Positions 59,401 through 64,000 of a DNA stretch of 64,000 bases are shown here, piece by piece. The stretch spans positions 6,810,029 to 6,874,028 of the forward strand of contig SMSO01000014.1 in assembly GCA_004764695.1 (NCBI GenBank), in the 5' to 3' direction. Every line of letters begins with the position of its first letter. The first letter of the stretch is position 1. The stretch comes from Schizochytrium sp. TIO01 (Eukaryota > Sar > Bigyra > Thraustochytrida > Thraustochytriidae). The notes under the pieces are model-generated. The model was not told the DNA's origin, did no database searches, and worked only from the letters and a program-made list of their open reading frames with translations. Position numbers and translations under genes: made by a program.

Positions 59401-61167
59401 TGACGGAGAACGAGGAGCAACAGGAGAAGAACCCGTAGAACTGATAGAATTTGATCTCATGAGAGATAAGGCAGAGTCATCCGTACCAAGAGAAAATCTA
59501 CCCATCGGCAAGTCTAAGCTGGACATGGTTTTACTAACCATAGGGTGTTCCGCAACAGAGTCACTACCAGAAGTGTGTGCATCATCTTCATCACCCACAT
59601 TCCGAATATCGCTATCATCCTCCTCATCCTCAGAATCCTCGGTATCCCAATCTGCCAAACTTGTTGCAGAGTAGAGCTCCTGGCGCGAAATTCCGAGTTC
59701 TCGACTCACAAGATTGAGAACTTCGTCATCTGATACAGTTTCCTCTCCCCCAAGACGTTTTTTCAGCTCAGTCTTTGGGATGACAATACGACCCGTAAGC
59801 CTGAACATGGTCATAAAAGTGATGCGATTGAGACGAATCATAATACGCAGAAGCATTTCCTCGCGCAAACCAGTGAATTCTGCAAAAATTGGGCCAAGGC
59901 ATTGCTCATAGTCGATGGAGAGTACGGTTGTATCTTCCTTTGCGGATACAGTAGCAATATTCTTTAGAGGACGTTGTGTGATAACTGAAAGTAGTTCAGC
60001 AAGGCCTGTTGCGTTTTCGTCAGGTCCAAGTTGGACCGTATCTTCTGCCCCAAAAGCTCCTGGGCTTCTGGATGGCCGAACGTAATCTTCGTCGTCATCA
60101 TCCTCAGCTTCAATAACACCTGCCGCGGCACCTTGCAACGACTCTACTCCGGATAGTGTCGAAGACAAACTACTGTCTCTTTTATGGCTGGCACGCGTAG
60201 CCTCTTGTTCTTCAGGAGTAGCAGGTAAAGCTTTTCCAGACCCAGGTAGCATGGAGTTAAGGTCAACCTGCATGGCGCCTGAGATGACAATAATAAATTG
60301 AGCCTTTTTCGGCTTGGAGTTTGCTTCGAAGAGGGTATCACCAGCAACAAGCTCCACGCGCTTTGCTCTGGAGGAAATGGCACGGAGGATTTGCTCTGGC
60401 AGCCATGAAAAGATCTCCGTTTTACGAAGGCATTTGATAATGTCGGCGTCTTCGTCCATCTGGAATTGCTCGTCTAGCATCTGTCCAACCTGTCGCTGCG
60501 TGAGCGAGGACATAATACCGGTCTGCACAGGCGCCTTGTCTGCTCCATCTGCCCCGGGTACAGGTCTATCGGCGTAGATTGACCTGAGTCCATCGCCATC
60601 GCGCGTTGTAGATTTGACCCAGCGGTACCTGCGCCTCTGTCGAAATGTGTCCACAGCAGCTCTGATAGAGAATCTGTCCCTAATCTCACGGTATTTGCGC
60701 TTTGCCTGTGCCATTCTGCCTTCACGTTGCAACATCCTGGCTACCTGAGAAGCACTGTCATCCCCCAAAATCGCAGAACCCAAGTTTTCCAGAGTTGTCA
60801 TCGACGCAGATCTGTCCAGACTACCCAAGAGGGGTATTTTGCTGCTCGAGCTTCCCTCCTCACCTTTAAATCCGCTAAGGTTGCTGTCTTTATTGCTGTT
60901 GTTGATACGTCTGCTGCGACTGAGTTCGTTGGACCGAAGAAGAAACTTGATGAGAACCGCCATGACTACCAGCAGCGCCACAGTGGACACCAAGACTCCA
61001 AATCCGAACCCGGCATCATCACGTTTATTAGCAAGGCTCCCAGCTAATGACCACGCTGGAGATGGGGCCGCGGAGGACTGTGGATCCCTGCCTTGAATCC
61101 CGCCAAGGCCTGCTTCAAGGCCATCCTCAGGCAGAACCACACTAAGAAGTCCAAGCAGCTCCGCCAT
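56431..61167 (-). CDS. neuropathy target esterase (PNPLA6/7)-like lysophospholipase with cyclic-nucleotide-binding domains
   Basis: This is a 1578-residue single-exon protein from ATG 61167. PNPLA6/7 enzymes deacylate phosphatidylcholine and lysophosphatidylcholine at the ER membrane. A membrane helix spans about 54-76. Cyclic-nucleotide-binding-like domains lie at about 245-420 (split by an acidic insert), 625-745 and 748-865; the third has GEVLVKEGQTCENLYVVLHG and GALIGEISFL. Residues about 935-1090 match the linker that precedes the patatin domain. The patatin domain starts at VGIVLGGGGARG (1095-1106). It has GTSIG with nucleophile Ser1130, and DGGYTNNLP with Asp1368, so the dyad is complete. 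About 115 acidic, low-complexity residues (about 1245-1360) are inserted just before the Asp motif, where the animal enzyme has only a few. A basic tail ends the protein. Confidence 0.95.
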   Translation of the reverse strand: MAELLGLLSVVLPEDGLEAGLGGIQGRDPQSSAAPSPAWSLAGSLANKRDDAGFGFGVLVSTVALLVVMAVLIKFLLRSNELSRSRRINNSNKDSNLSGFKGEEGSSSSKIPLLGSLDRSASMTTLENLGSAILGDDSASQVARMLQREGRMAQAKRKYREIRDRFSIRAAVDTFRQRRRYRWVKSTTRDGDGLRSIYADRPVPGADGADKAPVQTGIMSSLTQRQVGQMLDEQFQMDEDADIIKCLRKTEIFSWLPEQILRAISSRAKRVELVAGDTLFEANSKPKKAQFIIVISGAMQVDLNSMLPGSGKALPATPEEQEATRASHKRDSSLSSTLSGVESLQGAAAGVIEAEDDDDEDYVRPSRSPGAFGAEDTVQLGPDENATGLAELLSVITQRPLKNIATVSAKEDTTVLSIDYEQCLGPIFAEFTGLREEMLLRIMIRLNRITFMTMFRLTGRIVIPKTELKKRLGGEETVSDDEVLNLVSRELGISRQELYSATSLADWDTEDSEDEEDDSDIRNVGDEDDAHTSGSDSVAEHPMVSKTMSSLDLPMGRFSLGTDDSALSLMRSNSISSTGSSPVAPRSPSGMSTGLPAGHERGRGVPSLELPSRPGSRQSHRNINPQKTVVHIVKLKPGKEVLDVSNEAAMYVVIKGGLELMVGRRGDEAKSRLEHCFCRGETFGHLSLLTGAWNDWYLGRNSLQTAEAVWVRASATHKETVLARIAQSDYYDLIDKYPKIIVHKAEGLVQNLFDVIRMIDLTTTWRHLGSGEVLVKEGQTCENLYVVLHGRMRGSKASSRRTTPESQEREYGRGALIGEISFLTEEPMIESVTALRSTQLAVLPKVAMLAIMSKFPEVVFHMGRTMSRSLMQGPSSASQGTQGATTNVVAIVPASPSAPIDLFLRTLSKTLETMGTSVETLTSDIVDRMAEERKLGVGNVISAPFSPLEQLILLTWLSEAEDTSDIVFYVVDPWSEPEPSWWSKLCIAQADLVMYVANAADGADITPLERKLASVNTNARKELVLLHIESGRKDMSELPSNTREWIINRGNIHHHHHIRFHPNRTDAYGRTGYFDVEHFKSDFRRLSRWLIGESVGIVLGGGGARGMSHVSVLRCLEEMGIPVDFVAGTSIGSFLGAVYSMKCDTLLMHKLLTKFTTSMSSMWELISDMTLPVVSWFTGGNFNRGIIEFFGTTCIEDLWLPYFCMTTDLTDSEEIAHRNGRLWRYVRASMTLVNFMPPLCDVLEEEILEDEEVNCDAEDYDAQGDHAEEKSKADDNDSTGKSLLPPNDGGELQQPRESVPVGKSGLRSRRHTGDLSSTQGGKNASEWTIESPPSGAATSSTEFGENSGIQGKKSKKAKTKKVVHYLCDGGYTNNLPADIMRRYLGPRATVIAVDVQGSWQFAGADYGAELSGWGYLLRWLNPFVETPAIPTSSDIQTQLAFISSVKQGSTGKVDKKGSLGSAYSRRYGGLEPSGNPTLIDYIDLYLQPPVDDVSTLEFSRSAEIQERAYKYAQPRVQAWVEDLRRNHASKFRCISWRAIDRVDRSKRQPRKEKKISGLRGNGLTLRRTGSWAYRHEIE

Positions 61168-62915
61168 GGTGCTCGTGGCACAGCCCAGACCTACTTACAC
61201 ACCCCGTGACGCGCCTCTGCAGCTGTTTGGGACGGTCTAGCTCCAGCCAGGACCCCCCTCGTCAAGATCGCCGCGCCGACGATCCGTCCAAAGCTGGCAG
61301 TGCTCCAGGTGACGCTGATTGAGGTTTGCTTGCCTTCCAAAGCGAGAATTCAACCGAGTCAGAGATGAAAGGAAAGATAGAAACTAGAAAGTCTCGCTGG
61401 CATAGCCTCTCCTACTCCTTCGCTAGCCCCGCCTCCTCAGTGTGCCCCCAAAGGGACCTGAGCCTCGCCTGCGCTTCGTCAGAACCGGCGCGCCTGCAGA
61501 GGTCCTTGCACGTGGTAAGGGCTGGCCTCGCGCGAGGCACGTCGTAGCAATTTGGTTGATGAGCGATTCGATGAGGCCCGTTCGAATTCGTTGCAGTCTG
61601 ACTTCGTATTGGCTGGGCCGCAGGGCGATAGGCGTGGAGCATGGGGGTGCTGATTGAACAATCATGACGAGCTTGTGAAACTATCTTCCATGAGGTATCT
61701 GGTGATCTTCCGCTTGTCGTGCTTGTTTCTTCCTTCTTGCTTAGCTTCTTTCCGAGTTCCGCTCTTGTTTGTGGGCCCATCGATTCTTACGAAGTCAGGT
61801 TCTTCGTTACACTTGGTGCCTTTGCTGTTTGCACAGGGAGTTAGGAAGCACCTCAGGCGGAGCGCAAAACGCCATTGCGTTTGCTATCAAGGCTTTGTAG
61901 GTCCTTGGCTCCTGGGCACTGCCAACTCACGCCTAGACGAGTAGTGGCGTACGTGAGGGAGGTGAAGAGACCTCCAGCAGGAATTGCATCTCGAACTCCT
62001 GCGAAGGCGAGCGGTATTTCACGAACTTGTAGAAAGTAGGAACCGAGCACCTCACCCGGCGAATCAAAACGCTACGGTGCCGATTCTATCGGTACGAGTT
62101 TCTGCTGCACATATGCTGCTGATGCCAATCATCAATAAAGGCGACTCGGAGTACGATGAGAACGCAAGACTAATGACGGTGGTGTCGTTTGAGCTAACGA
62201 GCGTGACGTCCTTGCAGAGCGTCATCCACAGCGACGGTGCTGACTCAATTAGGCCTCGTCCCCGGAAAGCTATACAATTTCTGCACTTGTAAGGATTTCT
62301 GAGGCCGTGGGTTTGGATACTGCGAGCTGAGAGCTCTCTTTGAATCAAGATGTGACTGAGGTGAACTTGAAACGACCAAAGCTGGAGTCCACACTGATGA
62401 GCTGAGCGTCAATGGCGACCTAATGGTGATCTAAAGATCGTGACAAATATTTCAAACGCTTCAAAACAGTTGGAAATGAGTGCACTGAGGCATATGATCG
62501 ACTGGGCTGAGGGGGGGGGGAGGAGAATCCTATCACTATTTCACTGCTGAGAAAGGCTTCCGTTGAGGACAGAAATTCCGCAACAGAGGCGAGGCCACGG
62601 AAGGTGGAGAAGACTAGAAATATAAATCTTTTATATAATATTTAGATAAGCCTGGACATACCTTGTTACACTGTGTTTGCTAAGGAATCGAACTTATGTC
62701 TTTAACAAGTGTCGTCGTAGCACGGTGTATCCTCTCCGTTCTAAGCATCGAAGTGATTGTTTGTCAGCCAAGAGTTACAAAAATTTGTCATAAAACGTAC
62801 CCATCACAGCTTTCACCATCAGAATTTCATTAATGATGCAAACATAGCGAAAACCAATAGATTAAAAAAAATTGAGACACCAGCGAGATTTGGCTACCTT
62901 CATACTATTCCAAGC
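61168..62915. other. spacer between tandem minus-strand genes
   Basis: This 1.7 kb, GC-richer in its first kilobase, contains the expected promoter of the patatin-family gene. A G-run lies at about 62509-62522. Open frames of up to 122 codons here overlap on both strands and match nothing I know. A tRNA-like B-box at 62687-62697 (minus) does not fold as a tRNA. Confidence 0.4.
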
Positions 62916-64000
62916 CTAAAGCTTGACTACAGGGCCATCATCAGCAGGCGGCTCAATTCGTGGAGGGGGTGGAGTACCGTGCTCGCGAACATAAGCTGCA
63001 ATCTCTTCCCGATGATGCCAGTCTTTACAAGAATATTCGTCCACGCATGCCGTTCCCTCGAGGCAGCTACAGCTTGCGCGGTCCTCATTAGCATCAATAA
63101 CAGTATCATGACGATTTAAATCCTCGCGTAAATGGGGAACATCCTTAAGCGCAATGTCCGCACCCTCAGACCGAAGGTACTGATTGTCCAAGAGCTTGAG
63201 CCCAGGAAGAGCACTGTTGACAAGCTCATGGTATTCACGCATACATGAAGCCGAGTCCTGAAATGGGTTTTCTCGAAGATCTAGCTCGTAAAGATTGGGT
63301 GCTAGAGGAGCCAAGACGCTAATGACACTCTTAGCCGGTGTTAATTCATTTTCCTGGGCAGAGAGTACCTGAAGAATTGCCAGTTTGCTAATTGAAGGAG
63401 GCAAAGCTTTCCATCCGCAGCCATCAGCAACCAGACGACGAAGTGTATCTGCAAGAGGAGCAAAGTCAATCGCCGAATTATCTCCTGTCTGTATATAGCT
63501 AATGTCTAAAATTACAAGTCGCCAAAGCCCCTGTAAATTCAATGGAGTCGAGATACTGCTACTACCGATACTAAGCTTGCGAAGCCACGGAAACCCCATT
63601 TCCATTGGTGTGGCAACGCAATCCGTTGCATTCTCGGATAGATCAAGAGCGACGAGCTGGTGCCGCCCCGGAGGCAGATTCGATAGAGTGTTATTTACAC
63701 TACAGGCTGAATCAAGAACACGAATATGGCGTGGTTTTGTGTTTTCTGTGTCCTGTAAAATATCTGTGAGCTCTTCGCCAGTTTCTATTTCCTCTTCTTC
63801 CAGTTCGTCAAGTGCTCGATCAATATCCTTTAAATGAGCTTCGCAGAGGTCTTTCCATGGATCATATGTCTCTGCAAATACTTGAAATCCTTTCAATAAT
63901 TCTTCGCGTCGTGTAGCACTATTAAGTGCGTCTTGAGGGGCATCTTTGCTGGAAGAATCATCTCCCTCGGTGTTATCTACCTGAGTGGTTTCGCAAGGAC
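62916..64000 (-). CDS. leucine-rich repeat protein, 5' truncated by window edge
   Basis: The frame is open from the window edge to TAG at 62916-62918 (at least 360 residues); the start lies outside. An acidic helix (ALDELEEEEIETGEEL) precedes about six LRRs. These include LVALDLSENATD, LRKLSIGSSSIS, LVILDISYIQTG, ILQVLSAQENELT and NLYELDLRENPFQ. A capping motif, YHELVNSALPGLKLLDNQYL, follows, of the type that closes LRRs in SDS22-like and axonemal proteins. The C-terminal 60 residues are Cys-rich (SCSCLEGTACVDEYSCKDW) and then Pro-rich. It may be related to LRRC-type ciliary proteins such as LRRC56, but this is only a suggestion. It probably acts as a protein-binding scaffold. Confidence 0.8.
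   Translation of the reverse strand, partial: PCETTQVDNTEGDDSSSKDAPQDALNSATRREELLKGFQVFAETYDPWKDLCEAHLKDIDRALDELEEEEIETGEELTDILQDTENTKPRHIRVLDSACSVNNTLSNLPPGRHQLVALDLSENATDCVATPMEMGFPWLRKLSIGSSSISTPLNLQGLWRLVILDISYIQTGDNSAIDFAPLADTLRRLVADGCGWKALPPSISKLAILQVLSAQENELTPAKSVISVLAPLAPNLYELDLRENPFQDSASCMREYHELVNSALPGLKLLDNQYLRSEGADIALKDVPHLREDLNRHDTVIDANEDRASCSCLEGTACVDEYSCKDWHHREEIAAYVREHGTPPPPRIEPPADDGPVVKL

Noticed and set aside
62680-62770. tRNA-like B-box and acceptor-like pairing on the minus strand
   Set aside because: GTTCGATTC is present and seven acceptor positions nearly pair, but the 3' half of the T-stem is missing and no D or anticodon arm forms.

Overview
This window is nuclear DNA from a microbial eukaryote. 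Three genes carry canonical GT-AG introns, the standard genetic code fits every gene, and gene families are eukaryotic: lipase maturation factor, CDC123, PNPLA6/7-type phospholipase, monofunctional formate-tetrahydrofolate ligase and an ANKRD39-like protein. Coiled-coil and LRR proteins of ciliary flavour suggest a flagellated protist. I favour a stramenopile, perhaps a labyrinthulomycete, but the sequence alone does not settle it. Codon use is strongly C/G-ending in the glutamate dehydrogenase-like and formate-THF ligase genes and mixed elsewhere. Spacers are AT-rich with many A/T-only tracts.

Layout. 1-15.6 kb is gene-dense: the 3' part of a glutamate dehydrogenase-like gene whose catalytic lysines are replaced (+), a two-exon coiled-coil protein (-), a THAP-like zinc-finger protein (+), an ankyrin/RING-like protein (+), a three-exon gamma-glutamyl hydrolase (-), an alpha/beta hydrolase (+) and a polyQ/polyA five-finger C2H2 factor (-). 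15.6-38.6 kb is a 23 kb block with no supportable conserved gene: A/T-only tracts alternate with short GC-richer islands and microsatellites. 38.6-45.4 kb holds CDC123 (+), lipase maturation factor (-) and a 958-residue protein (-). 45.4-53.7 kb is again gene-poor and contains a composite satellite near 51.7-52.1 kb. 53.7-64 kb carries formate-THF ligase (+), a neuropathy-target-esterase homologue (-) and the 3' part of an LRR gene (-).

The most striking object is the 958-residue protein at 42571-45447. It joins two N-terminal hydrophobic segments to bacterial-style 'LPxxL' leucine-rich repeats and then a region that reads as an IpaH/SspH-type NEL ubiquitin-ligase domain, with a C-x-D catalytic motif at Cys650. 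A short U-box-like segment follows. NEL ligases are known chiefly as secreted effectors of bacteria, so a membrane-anchored eukaryotic version is worth testing.

Functional themes: folate/one-carbon metabolism (gamma-glutamyl hydrolase, formate-THF ligase), lipid handling (lipase maturation factor, PNPLA6/7-like phospholipase, alpha/beta hydrolase) and possible ubiquitin ligases (NEL/U-box protein, ankyrin/RING-like protein). The genes are separate transcription units, and several pairs are convergent.
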